This document shows, piece by piece, positions 1-8,586 of a stretch of 13,435 nucleotides of DNA (positions within the stretch are counted from its first letter, which is position 1; each line of letters begins with the position of its first letter). The notes beneath the pieces were generated by a model. It was given only the letters and a program-made list of their open reading frames with translations. It was not told the origin of the DNA and did no database searches. A program made the position numbers and the translations under genes. The DNA is from an uncultured bacterium (GTDB taxonomy: Bacteria > Bacteroidota > Bacteroidia > Bacteroidales > CAIWKO01). The stretch spans positions 1 through 13,435 of the forward strand of contig CAIWVT010000411.1 of NCBI GenBank assembly GCA_903916135.1, written 5' to 3'.

Positions 1-2580
1 AATGCGTTACCGATTCCTTCTATTAGCGGATCGACACCAGTATGTCAGAACTCGACAGGCAATGTTTATTCAACCCAGACAGGCATGACAAATTATTTAT
101 GGACAGTGGTTGGAGGTACTATAACATCAGGAGGCACAACTACAAGTAATACTGCAACCGTAACCTGGAATAATGTGGGGACACAATCCATAAGTGTAAA
201 TTATACCAATGGAAATTCATGTACAGCAGCAAGCGCAACAGCTTATAATGTTATTGTAAATGCGTTGCCGGTGCCTGCAATTTCAGGACCAACTGCTGCA
301 TGTCAGAACTCGACAGGAAATGTATATACTACGCAAACCGGTATGACAAATTACCTGTGGACTATTGTGGGAGGAACAATTACTTCAGGCGGAACAACCT
401 CAAGCAATACAGCCACAGTAACATGGAATACAGTAGGAGCACAGTCCATCAGCGTAAATTATACGAATGTGAATTCATGTACAGCAGCAAGCGCAACAGC
501 TTATAATGTTACGGTAAATGCTTTACCTGTACCAACAATTACGGGTAATACAACTGTATGTCAAAATTCAACAAGTAATGTTTATACAACACAGTCAGGG
601 ATGACCAATTATCTTTGGACGATAGTTGGAGGAACAATTACTTCAGGAGGCACAACTACAAGCAATACTGCCACTGTAACATGGACATCTGTAGGAACAC
701 AGACTATTAGTGTAAACTACAATAACACCAATAACTGTGCAGCAACTATTCCAACTGCATACAATGTGTTAGTAAATTCCTTGCCAGTGCCAAGTATATC
801 AGGGGCGACTTCAGTATGCCAGAATTCGACAGCTAATGTTTATACCACTCAAATAGGCATGACAAATTATGTATGGTCTATAGATGGAGGAACAATAACT
901 TCGGGAGGTACAAGCGGTGATAATACGGCAACAGTTACTTGGACAACAGTAGGAGCGAAATCTATCAACGTAAACTATACTAATAGCAATGGATGTACAG
1001 CAGCAAGCGCAACAGCTTATAATGTTACTGTTAATGCTTTACCAGTACCTACAATTTCAGGGGCAACTGCTGCATGTCAGAACTCGATAGGCAATGTTTA
1101 TACCACTCAAACAGGCATGACCAATTATCTTTGGACTATTGTGGGGGGAACAATTACTTCGGGAGGAACAACAGCAAGCAATACAGCAACTGTAACATGG
1201 GATTCTGTAGGAACACAATCCATACGTGTGAACTATACCAATTTGAATTCATGTACGGCAGCTAGCCCAAGCGTTTATAATGTAACTGTAAATGCACTAC
1301 CTATACCAACCATAACAGGTCCAACGGCAGCATGCCAGAATTCAACGGGCAATGTTTATACTACACAATCGGGTATGAACAATTATCTTTGGACGATAGT
1401 TGGAGGAACAATTACCTCGGGAGGTACCACAACAAGCAGTACAGCCACCGTAACTTGGACTACAGTCGGTGCGAAATCCATAAGTGTAAATTATACCAAT
1501 GGAAATTCATGTACCGCAGGAAGTGCTACAGTATATAATGTAACCGTAAATGCTTTACCTGTACCAACGATATCAGGTGCAACTGCTGCATGTCAAAACT
1601 CAACAGGGAATGTTTACACAACGCAAAGCGGTCAGACAAATTATGTATGGTCAATTGTAGGTGGAATTATTACTTCAGGGGGAACAGCAAGTGATAATAC
1701 AGCAACAGTAACCTGGACAACTGTTGGGGCACAAACCATCAGTGTAAATCATACAGATGGCAATGGCTGTACGGCGGCTAGCGCAACAGTTTATAATGTT
1801 ACGGTAAATGCGTTACCGATTCCTTCTATTAGCGGATCGACACCAGTATGTCAGAACTCGACAGGCAATGTTTATTCAACCCAGACAGGCATGACAAATT
1901 ATTTATGGACAGTGGTTGGAGGTACGATAACATCAGGAGGCACAACTATTAGTAATACTGCAACCGTAACTTGGAATAATGTTGGGACACAATCCATAAG
2001 TGTAAATTATACCAATGGAAATTCATGTACAGCAGCAAGTCCAACAACATATAATGTAACTGTTAATGCGTTGCCTGTGCCTGCAATTTCAGGACCAACT
2101 GCTGCATGTCAGAACTCGACAGGAAATGTATATACCACGCAAACCGGTATGACAAATTACCTCTGGACTATTGTGGGAGGAACAATTACTTCGGGCGGAA
2201 CAACCTCAAGCAATACAGCCACAGTAACATGGAATACAGTAGGAGCACAGTCCATAAGCGTAAATTATACAAATGGAAATTCCTGTACGGCAGGAAGTCC
2301 GACAGTGTATAATGTAACGGTTAATGCACTACCTGTACCAACTATTACAGGACCTAACCCTGTTTGTTTGAATTCCACAGGAAATGTTTATACAACAGAA
2401 GTCGGTATGACAAACTATAATTGGTCAATTGTGGGAGGTACATTTACATCGGGAGGAACCACCACAAGTAATACTGCAACTGTTACATGGAATACTATTG
2501 GAACAGAATCCATAAGTGTAAACTATATTAATTCCAATGGATGTACAGCACCTGAACAAACGGTTAATAATATTACAGTT
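1..2580 (+). repeat. Ten tandem 258-bp PKD-like coding repeats
   Basis: Units begin at 1, 259, 517, 775, 1033, 1291, 1549, 1807, 2065 and 2323, each at the codons for NALP or NSLP. Every unit is exactly 258 bp (86 codons) with no insertion or deletion in ten copies. Unit 1 is nearly identical to unit 8 (the first ~120 bases match without a difference), and unit 2 to unit 9, which shows a higher-order period of seven units (1806 bp). Other pairs differ at many synonymous and some non-synonymous sites. The array stops at 2581, where NPIPEVLVTG leads into a different repeat family. Confidence 0.95.
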
Positions 2581-5500
2581 AACCCAATCCCAGAAGTGCT
2601 TGTAACAGGTGCAATTACACAAACGACTTGCGCATCAGCTACGGGTAGCGTAGCCTTGAGTGGTTTACCTGATGGTAACTGGACTGTTAATCCGGGTTCA
2701 TATACTGGCTCTACAAACACAGCAACAATATCAGGTTTAGCCGCAGGAACATATAATTTTATTGTTTATAATTCCTTTGGTTGTCCTTCTTTACCAGCAA
2801 GTGATGTAGTGATATTTACTCAACCTGTTACTCCAGCACCTATCACTATTGGAACAATTACTCAACCAAGTTGTACAGTTCCTTTAGGAGCAATTGTATT
2901 AACGGGCTTGCCTGCCGGAAACTGGGTTATTAATCCAGGATCAATGTCAGGTAATAGTTCAAGCACGACTGTATATGGATATGCAGGAGGAACCTATTCA
3001 TATACCGTTACAAATAGTGTTGAATGTACCTCTTTGCCATCAGCAAGCGTTACGTTTAATACTCAACCAGTAACTCCTGCAACGCCAATAGTAAGCGGTA
3101 TTGTCCAACCAAGTTGTACACTGGCAACGGGAAGCGTTACATTGAGCAATTTACCTGCGGGCAATTGGACAATTTATCCGGGGGCAATAACAGGATCAAC
3201 ATCAAGCACTACAGTATCGGGATTAGCCACGGGATTATATTCTTTTACTGTTAAAAATAATGTTGGTTGTACTTCATTGTCAACTACGGTAATCATCAAT
3301 CCTCAACCGATAACTCCATCAGCACCTTCCATTGGAACAATAATTCAACCAACCTGCGCAATAGCTACCGGAAGTGTAGTATTGAATGGGTTGCCATCTT
3401 CAGGAAATTGGACGATAAATCCAAATGGCATAGTGGGAACCGGTTCAAGTATGGCAATTACAAATTTGGCAACAGGTACTTATAATTATACGGTTACAAA
3501 TAGTGTTGGATGTATTTCGGCCCCATCAAATAATGTAGTTATTAACGTACAACCAATCTTTTCTTTGCCTACAGCTCCAATTGTTGGAACCATAACCCAA
3601 CCTACTTGTGCAGTAGCAACAGGTGGTGTGGTATTAAGTGGTTTGCCTGCAACGGGTAGTTGGACGATAAATCCGGGTGGTATTAATGGAACTGGAGTGA
3701 GCAGAACAATTACTGGACTTGCTGCGGGTACGTATAATTTCACCGTAACCAACGTAAATGGCTGCATTTCGGATACATCAACAATTGTTGTAATTAATGC
3801 GCAAGCAGCTACGCCATCGGCACCTTCGGTCTTTAACATTATACAACCCAATTGCAATTCTGCAACTGGTAGTATTGTTCTGATTGGTTTGCCATCGGTA
3901 GGTACTTGGACTATGAATCCGGGAGGAATTATTGGTTCGGGGACAAGTTATACGATTTCGGGATTAGCAAGTGGCAGTTATAATTATACGGTTACGAATG
4001 TTGCAGGATGTACTTCAATGTCATCATCCACAATAGTCATAAATCCACAGCCATCCACAACTCCGCCATCTGCACCTGTGATAGGAACAACAACCCAACC
4101 TACATGTTTAATTCATTCAGGAAGCACCTACTTGAATCAAATGCCTTCTACAGGAACATGGACATTGACAAGTTATCCATCAGGGACTACTACTACAGGA
4201 ACCGGAACAAGTATGTTACTATCCAGCATGGCACCGGGAACATACACTTTTACCGTAACAAATTCTTATGGATGTGTATCCACATTATCTTCAAGTGTTG
4301 TCATAAATGCACTACCTGTAACACCTGCTTCTCCGACCTTAGGAGCAATTACGCATCCAACCTGCCAAGTTTCGACAGGAAGTATTAGCTTATTTGGTTT
4401 GCCATCCTCTGGAACTTGGACAGTAACTAGAGTCCAAGGAGGTGTTACAACGACAGGAACAGGTACGAATGCAGCTTTTTCGGGACTTCCAACAGGAACA
4501 TATAATTTCACGGTAACGAATTCTGCAGGATGTGTTTCAGCAGCTACGGCAAATGTTACAATTAATTCGCAACCGTCATCGGCTCCAAGTGCTCCTATTG
4601 CAAGCTCAATTACTCAACCAACATGTTCAGTAGCTACCGGAAGTGTACTGCTTACCGGATTGCCGGGATCAGGACCCTGGACATTAATTAGAACTCCCGG
4701 ATTAACTACTACTGCCGGATCAGGTACAAGCAAAACAATCATTGGGCTTACACCCGGGACTTATACCTATACTATTACTGATGTGTCAGGATGCGTTTCA
4801 TTATCTTCAGCTAATATTACGATTGATCCACAACCAGCAACAGCTCCAACATCTCCAATTATTGGAACAATTACTCAACCGAACTGTACCACACCCACAG
4901 GAAGTGTTGTAATAAATGGATTGCCTGCAACGGGAACATGGACATTGGCTGACACACCTTATGGAAATGTTACTATCGGTTCGGGGACAAGTATAACAAT
5001 TACGGGACTTGGAAGCGGAACTTATACCTATGCTGTTACTATTGCTTCGGGATGTACATCAGTGCCTTCGGCAAATGTTTCAATTATTGCTGCATTGGCT
5101 GTACCGACAACCCCAACGATTGGAACTATTACTCAACCTACCTGCGCTTTAGCAACAGGAAGTGTTGTAATAAATTCCTTGCCTGCCACTGGCACATGGA
5201 CCCTAACAAGAAGTCCGGGAGGTTCTATAACAGGTACGGGCACTAGTAAAACTATTAGTGGACTTGCTGCGGGAACTTATAAGTACACAGTAACAAATTC
5301 GATTGGATGTACTTCCTTAGTTTCAGATAGTGTGGTTATCAATACTCAACCTGCAACACCAACAGCTCCTATTGGCGCAATTACACAACCTACATGCTCT
5401 GAAGCTACAGGAAGTATTGTTTTAAGTGGTTTGCCGGCTTCAGGAACTTGGACGATAACTCGAATACAAGGTTTAGTAACAACAACAGGAACCGGCGTGA

Positions 5501-6927
5501 GCACAACTTTTAGCGGATTAACTGCAGGTACTTATTCCTATAAAGTAACCAGTGCAGCAGGATGCGTTTCGGCAGTGTCAACAAGTTTCGTTATTACGGC
5601 ACAACCTGCCACTCCGGCAGCACCAACAGTAGGAACTATTACACAACCAACGTGTACAGTTGCAACGGGAGGCGTAATCTTAAGCGGGCTGCCATCAACC
5701 GGCACATGGACGCTTACAAGAACCCCCGGAGCCGTAACTACTACAGGAACGGGAACAAGCAAAGCGATTACATTGCTTGCAGCGGGTACCACCTATACTT
5801 ATACCGTGAAGAATTCGGCGCAGTGTGTTTCGGGACTATCAGCTAATGTGGTTATAAATGCTCAACCTTTGGTTCCAACAGCTCCAACGATAGGTACAAT
5901 TACGCCGCCTACCTGTGCAGTATCATCAGGCAGTGTCATTTTGAATGGGTTGCCTGCAGTTGGAACTTGGTCGCTAACTCGTACACCGGGAAATATTGTT
6001 ACAAGTGGTGGTACAGGAAGCAGCACAACTATCAGCGGATTGGCAACAGGAACTTATACCTATAAAGTTACGTCCGGGAATTGTATTTCTCTTTCTTCTG
6101 CAAATATTGCGATTAGTGCGCAGCCAGCAACACCTACGGCTCCGGTTGTTGGGACAATTACACAGCCTACATGTACGGTTGCTACAGGAAGTGTAATGTT
6201 AAGTGGGTTGCCACTTGGAAGTTGGACTATTAACCCGGGAGGAATTACGGGAACAGCTAACAGTAAAACCATAACAGCTTTGGTTGCGGGCACCTATTCT
6301 TATACCGTTAAAAATGCGGCAGGATGCACATCGCTTGGTACAACAAATATTGTTATCAATCCACAGCTTACAACACCTACTGCACCGATAGTTGGCACAA
6401 TAGTTCAGCCAACATACACTGTTGCAACAGGGAGTGTTAATTTAAGTGGTTTGCCGGCAGGTACATGGTCTATAAACCCAGGTGCTATTGGTGGTTCAAC
6501 TGTAAGCACGACGATTTCGAATTTGGTAAATGGAACCTATAACTATACGGTAATGAATTCAAGTGGTTGTGTTTCGCCAGCTTCTGTTGTTGTTATAAAT
6601 AAACAACCTACAACACCAGGTTATGGTCCGCAAGGATCGAATTCGGGTGGAAGTACGGCAGGAATCAATGAGGATACTAAAGACATTGTGATTACGGTGT
6701 CTCCAAATCCATCAGATGGTAAGTTCGTTATTAATGTAAGCGGAATAAACGAAAGCATTAACTTGAGTATTTTCAGCATAAACGGACAGATAGTCTATTC
6801 AGAACAACTCCCGGATGCTGCAATAATTAATAAGCCTATTGATTTGAAGTCTTATCCAAAAGGTATGTATTTCATTCGATTGATTACAAAGGATTATTCG
6901 CATATAGAAAAGATTATTGTAGAATAA
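1..6927 (+). CDS. Giant T9SS-secreted repeat protein (adhesin-like), 5'-truncated by the window
   Basis: The frame is open from base 1 to the TAA at 6925-6927 (2308 residues visible). The ATG at 85 lies inside a repeat, so it is not the real start; signal peptide and N-terminus are upstream. Window codons 1-860 are ten PKD-like units (NALPVPTISG, CQNSTGNVYTTQ, TNYLWTIVGG, NTATVTW, SISVNYTN, SCTAAS). Codons ~870-2202 are sixteen units of a second family (GTITQPTC, ATGSVVLSGLP, GTWTL or NWTINPGG, GLAAGTYTYTVTN, GCVS, VVINAQP). A Gly/Ser-rich linker precedes a C-terminal sorting domain (~2230-2308) beginning near VSPNPSDGKF. By family knowledge such proteins cross the outer membrane by the type IX system and are anchored or released after CTD cleavage. 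A role in adhesion, gliding or biofilm is inferred from architecture; no enzymatic domain is visible. Each unit has a Cys pair, which could form a disulfide. G+C (26/60 in bases 4741-4800) is well above the island at 8.7-12.5 kb. Confidence 0.93.
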   Translation, partial: NALPIPSISGSTPVCQNSTGNVYSTQTGMTNYLWTVVGGTITSGGTTTSNTATVTWNNVGTQSISVNYTNGNSCTAASATAYNVIVNALPVPAISGPTAACQNSTGNVYTTQTGMTNYLWTIVGGTITSGGTTSSNTATVTWNTVGAQSISVNYTNVNSCTAASATAYNVTVNALPVPTITGNTTVCQNSTSNVYTTQSGMTNYLWTIVGGTITSGGTTTSNTATVTWTSVGTQTISVNYNNTNNCAATIPTAYNVLVNSLPVPSISGATSVCQNSTANVYTTQIGMTNYVWSIDGGTITSGGTSGDNTATVTWTTVGAKSINVNYTNSNGCTAASATAYNVTVNALPVPTISGATAACQNSIGNVYTTQTGMTNYLWTIVGGTITSGGTTASNTATVTWDSVGTQSIRVNYTNLNSCTAASPSVYNVTVNALPIPTITGPTAACQNSTGNVYTTQSGMNNYLWTIVGGTITSGGTTTSSTATVTWTTVGAKSISVNYTNGNSCTAGSATVYNVTVNALPVPTISGATAACQNSTGNVYTTQSGQTNYVWSIVGGIITSGGTASDNTATVTWTTVGAQTISVNHTDGNGCTAASATVYNVTVNALPIPSISGSTPVCQNSTGNVYSTQTGMTNYLWTVVGGTITSGGTTISNTATVTWNNVGTQSISVNYTNGNSCTAASPTTYNVTVNALPVPAISGPTAACQNSTGNVYTTQTGMTNYLWTIVGGTITSGGTTSSNTATVTWNTVGAQSISVNYTNGNSCTAGSPTVYNVTVNALPVPTITGPNPVCLNSTGNVYTTEVGMTNYNWSIVGGTFTSGGTTTSNTATVTWNTIGTESISVNYINSNGCTAPEQTVNNITVNPIPEVLVTGAITQTTCASATGSVALSGLPDGNWTVNPGSYTGSTNTATISGLAAGTYNFIVYNSFGCPSLPASDVVIFTQPVTPAPITIGTITQPSCTVPLGAIVLTGLPAGNWVINPGSMSGNSSSTTVYGYAGGTYSYTVTNSVECTSLPSASVTFNTQPVTPATPIVSGIVQPSCTLATGSVTLSNLPAGNWTIYPGAITGSTSSTTVSGLATGLYSFTVKNNVGCTSLSTTVIINPQPITPSAPSIGTIIQPTCAIATGSVVLNGLPSSGNWTINPNGIVGTGSSMAITNLATGTYNYTVTNSVGCISAPSNNVVINVQPIFSLPTAPIVGTITQPTCAVATGGVVLSGLPATGSWTINPGGINGTGVSRTITGLAAGTYNFTVTNVNGCISDTSTIVVINAQAATPSAPSVFNIIQPNCNSATGSIVLIGLPSVGTWTMNPGGIIGSGTSYTISGLASGSYNYTVTNVAGCTSMSSSTIVINPQPSTTPPSAPVIGTTTQPTCLIHSGSTYLNQMPSTGTWTLTSYPSGTTTTGTGTSMLLSSMAPGTYTFTVTNSYGCVSTLSSSVVINALPVTPASPTLGAITHPTCQVSTGSISLFGLPSSGTWTVTRVQGGVTTTGTGTNAAFSGLPTGTYNFTVTNSAGCVSAATANVTINSQPSSAPSAPIASSITQPTCSVATGSVLLTGLPGSGPWTLIRTPGLTTTAGSGTSKTIIGLTPGTYTYTITDVSGCVSLSSANITIDPQPATAPTSPIIGTITQPNCTTPTGSVVINGLPATGTWTLADTPYGNVTIGSGTSITITGLGSGTYTYAVTIASGCTSVPSANVSIIAALAVPTTPTIGTITQPTCALATGSVVINSLPATGTWTLTRSPGGSITGTGTSKTISGLAAGTYKYTVTNSIGCTSLVSDSVVINTQPATPTAPIGAITQPTCSEATGSIVLSGLPASGTWTITRIQGLVTTTGTGVSTTFSGLTAGTYSYKVTSAAGCVSAVSTSFVITAQPATPAAPTVGTITQPTCTVATGGVILSGLPSTGTWTLTRTPGAVTTTGTGTSKAITLLAAGTTYTYTVKNSAQCVSGLSANVVINAQPLVPTAPTIGTITPPTCAVSSGSVILNGLPAVGTWSLTRTPGNIVTSGGTGSSTTISGLATGTYTYKVTSGNCISLSSANIAISAQPATPTAPVVGTITQPTCTVATGSVMLSGLPLGSWTINPGGITGTANSKTITALVAGTYSYTVKNAAGCTSLGTTNIVINPQLTTPTAPIVGTIVQPTYTVATGSVNLSGLPAGTWSINPGAIGGSTVSTTISNLVNGTYNYTVMNSSGCVSPASVVVINKQPTTPGYGPQGSNSGGSTAGINEDTKDIVITVSPNPSDGKFVINVSGINESINLSIFSINGQIVYSEQLPDAAIINKPIDLKSYPKGMYFIRLITKDYSHIEKIIVE
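2608..6606 (+). repeat. Sixteen tandem coding repeats of a second Ig-like family
   Basis: I count sixteen copies of a unit of about 83-86 residues by its anchor G(T/A)IxQPxC..ATGSVxLxGLP, followed by a Trp, a Thr/Gly-rich stretch, GLAxGTYxYTVTN and GC(V/T)S. Two subtypes alternate in blocks. Units 1-6 and 15-16 have the short W(T/S)INPGG form; units 7-14 have a longer WTLTRTPG..TTTGTGTS form. That block structure suggests expansion by unequal recombination from an inner copy. Unlike the first array, unit length varies slightly. In unit 16 the first conserved Cys is Tyr (codon TAC at 6415-6417), leaving its partner Cys unpaired. Confidence 0.9.
6688..6924 (+). other. T9SS C-terminal sorting domain (type A-like)
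   Basis: The last ~79 residues of the giant protein have the usual plan of a Por secretion system tail. They open with VITVSPNPSDGKFVIN, continue through a beta-rich LSIFSINGQIVYSEQL, then IDLKSYPKGMYFIRL, and end in a short basic segment, IEKIIVE. In this family the SPNP..G.F opening and the (L/I)..Y.KG.Y.I.L closing strands are diagnostic. The domain directs export through the type IX system and is normally removed by the sortase-like PorU. This is the strongest phylum marker in the window. Confidence 0.92.
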
Positions 6928-6940
6928 TAGCAGTTTTTTG

Positions 6941-6979
6941 AAACAAAACGGAGGGTATATCCCTCCGTTTTGTTTTATT
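6941..6979 (+). terminator. Strong intrinsic terminator after the giant gene
   Basis: A perfect 15-bp stem (6941-6955 with 6961-6975) encloses a 5-nt TATAT loop. The stem has a G/C-rich core (CGGAGGG/CCCTCCG) and runs out into T-rich sequence. It begins 13 nt after the stop codon. The A-rich left arm means it may also work on the opposite strand. It separates the giant gene from the EEP gene, so the two are probably not one transcript. Confidence 0.88.
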
Positions 6980-7016
6980 TGAATTAGGGTTTCGTATTGA
7001 ATTTCAAAAATAATTC

Positions 7017-8255
7017 ATGGACAATGAGAAAAATGTTTTATTTTTGTATAAAAAAATGAAATCTACAGCAGTCATAAAGGTTTTGAGGAAAGCACTACGC
7101 TATGCCATTATTGCAATTACTGTCCTAGTTACAGCTTTTATTGCACTTCTCATTTATTTGCAGCAGACCGATTATCAGCCGGCACCTTCTGAGAAAATAA
7201 TCGTGAAAAATACTGCCAAGAAAACTAAAATTGAGAAACAAGACCTTACATTGCTTATCTGGAATATCGGTTATTGTGGGCTGGATAAAAAAATGGACTT
7301 TTTTTATGACGGAGGCACCCAAGTGCGTCCCGATGCCATTAGTTTTCAAAAGAATTTGAACGGTGTTTTTCAATTTCTTTCAGAGAATGATTCGGTGGAT
7401 TTCATTATGCTACAGGAAGTGGACACTGCTGCCAGAAGGAGTTATTATGCCAATCAGCTTTCTGTTTTTTCGCAGGCGCTACTGAATTATTCTTTTAGCT
7501 TTGCTACTAATTATAACGTGAAATATGTGCCTGTGCCTCTATTTAAACCTATGGGATACGTGGTTTCCGGCATAACGACGTTTTCGCGGTTTGCGCCAAC
7601 CTCTTGTGTTCGCTATGCGTATCCCGTAAATTATTCTTGGCCCATGAAATTGCTCATGTTAGATAGATGTTTTATGTTGCAACGCTATCAATTGAGCAAT
7701 GGGAAAGAGCTTGTGTTGATTAATCTGCACAATTCGGCGTTTGAAAATGCTGATATGTTGCGGCAATATGAATTGTGGATGCTGCGAGGGTTCTTGTTGA
7801 CAGAATATGCCAACGGAAACTATGTCATCGTGGGAGGCGATTGGAATCAGAATCCGCCAAGTTATGAAAAGCTTATTTTTAACTCAGGATATGTAAAGAA
7901 GCAAGGAACTCCAATGATTCCAAAGGATTTTGTGCCGAATAATTGGCAGTATGCTTTTGATAAAAAGACGCCTACGAATCGTGATGTGAATACGGCATAC
8001 CAACGGGGAATTACTCCGACAACGATATATGATTTCTTTATCACTTCGCCAAATATAGTGGTGGATCGGGTGAAGGCTATTAATTGTAATTTTGAGTTTT
8101 CGGATCATCAACCTGTTTATATCCATGTGCGGCTCGACCAAAGCGCACTAAGCGGGTGTTCGGAAGATTGTTTGCAGGAAATATCTTTGCTCAAAGATTC
8201 TATAAAGATGCAAAAGGACAAAGCTCCGAAAAAATGGGTGAAAAAGAAAAAATAG
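7017..8255 (+). CDS. Membrane-anchored endonuclease/exonuclease/phosphatase (EEP) family protein
   Basis: This is a metal-dependent phosphodiesterase/phosphatase-fold protein of up to 412 residues. One hydrophobic segment (~residues 30-48, AIIAITVLVTAFIALLIYL) follows a basic N-terminus, so the catalytic part probably faces the periplasm. EEP motifs appear in order: LLIWNIGYCG (Asn83), MLQEVD (Glu134), INLHNS (Asn236, His238), GGDWNQNP (Asp275, Asn277) and FSDHQPV (Asp363, His364). With all of them present it should be active, but the substrate (nucleic acid, lipid, inositol phosphate or protein-linked phosphate) cannot be told. The C-terminus is Lys-rich (KKWVKKKK). The start is uncertain: ATG at 7056 (residue 14, MKSTAVIK) gives a more usual leader and follows a TAnnTTTG-like octamer at 7039-7046, but no TTTG lies at the proper distance. 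It stands alone between a terminator and genes on the other strand. Confidence 0.88.
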   Translation: MDNEKNVLFLYKKMKSTAVIKVLRKALRYAIIAITVLVTAFIALLIYLQQTDYQPAPSEKIIVKNTAKKTKIEKQDLTLLIWNIGYCGLDKKMDFFYDGGTQVRPDAISFQKNLNGVFQFLSENDSVDFIMLQEVDTAARRSYYANQLSVFSQALLNYSFSFATNYNVKYVPVPLFKPMGYVVSGITTFSRFAPTSCVRYAYPVNYSWPMKLLMLDRCFMLQRYQLSNGKELVLINLHNSAFENADMLRQYELWMLRGFLLTEYANGNYVIVGGDWNQNPPSYEKLIFNSGYVKKQGTPMIPKDFVPNNWQYAFDKKTPTNRDVNTAYQRGITPTTIYDFFITSPNIVVDRVKAINCNFEFSDHQPVYIHVRLDQSALSGCSEDCLQEISLLKDSIKMQKDKAPKKWVKKKK

Positions 8256-8302
8256 CGATTTGGTTTGGATTATAATGGAGCAAGTAATGATATTATATTG
8301 CC

Positions 8303-8395
8303 TTAGTCCAATGAGGTATCTAAGCCGTCGTCGAATTTAAAATTCAATTCCTTTTCAATTGCTTCTATTATTTCCTGCTCAGTCATTGCTTTCAT
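8303..8395 (-). CDS. Candidate 30-residue acidic small protein
   Basis: The minus strand carries ATG (8395-8393) to TAA (8305-8303), 30 codons, starting MKAMTEQEIIEAIEKELNFK and ending in an acidic DDGLDTSLD. The leader is A-rich (AAAAACTAAAAAA directly before ATG), as is common in Bacteroidota, and a good promoter lies ~120 bp upstream (8514-8548). The sequence predicts one amphipathic helix (EIIEAIEKEL) and a disordered acidic tail. I recognise no family. It could be a real peptide, the start of a decayed longer gene, or chance. A second in-frame ATG is at codon 4. Confidence 0.35.
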   Translation of the reverse strand: MKAMTEQEIIEAIEKELNFKFDDGLDTSLD

Positions 8396-8457
8396 TTTTT
8401 TAGTTTTTATTCTTTTTCTTTTTTGGTTTCTAACACTCTCGGAGCGTAAACCAGTTA

Positions 8458-8586
8458 TGCGAAGTTTGCAACTGCGCATTGTTTAATTTGTACTTTGCAT
8501 CTACATTCAAATGCAAATATACGCTTTTAATTTTTCTTTTTTTACAAACTACCTTTTATTAAGTGCGAAGTTGCAAACTTAGGCAC
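8458..8586. repeat. Pair of inverted REP-like hairpins
   Basis: Hairpin A (8458-8478) has arms TGCGAAGTT and AACTGCGCA with one mismatch and a 3-nt TGC loop. Hairpin B (8563-8586) has arms GTGC-AAGTT and AACTT-GCAC with a small internal bulge and a GCA loop. They are inverted copies of each other: 8462-8478 matches the complement of 8564-8580 at 16 of 17 positions, and similarity continues outward (GTTaTGC versus GTTgTGC). Small hairpins of this kind in inverted pairs resemble REP/REPIN elements. No RAYT transposase is in the window. The 84 bases between them hold the leftward promoter. The rest of the gap up to 8701 shows no convincing gene. Confidence 0.6.
8514..8548 (-). promoter_or_regulatory. 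Bacteroidota-type promoter (TTTG / TATATTTG) reading leftward
   Basis: On the minus strand, TATATTTG (8521-8514) fits the -7 consensus TAnnTTTG exactly. TTTG (8548-8545) stands 23 nt upstream as the -33 element, at the long end of the known spacing range. Transcription would start near 8509 and run into the 30-codon ORF at 8395 with a leader of about 115 nt. That leader contains a TTTGCAT/ATGCAAA inverted repeat (8494-8500 and 8511-8517) and one of the two REP-like hairpins. It does not serve the nuclease gene, which lies upstream of it. Confidence 0.5.

Noticed and set aside
3486..3857. Long minus-strand frames inside the repeat gene (also 4266-4511, 5538-5792 and others)
   Set aside because: They are antisense shadows of the Thr/Val-rich coding repeats and recur at the same place in each unit. 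The plus frame has clear domain structure and a sorting domain.
7017..8255. Part of the defence module
   Set aside because: Although a predicted nuclease-fold protein, it is on the opposite strand, has G+C nearer the giant gene, and has its own membrane anchor. Nothing links it to the methyltransferase.
8458..8586. Integron attC site
   Set aside because: The hairpins have GTT and AAC outer bases in the reverse order from attC, no integrase is present, and the loops are only 3 nt.
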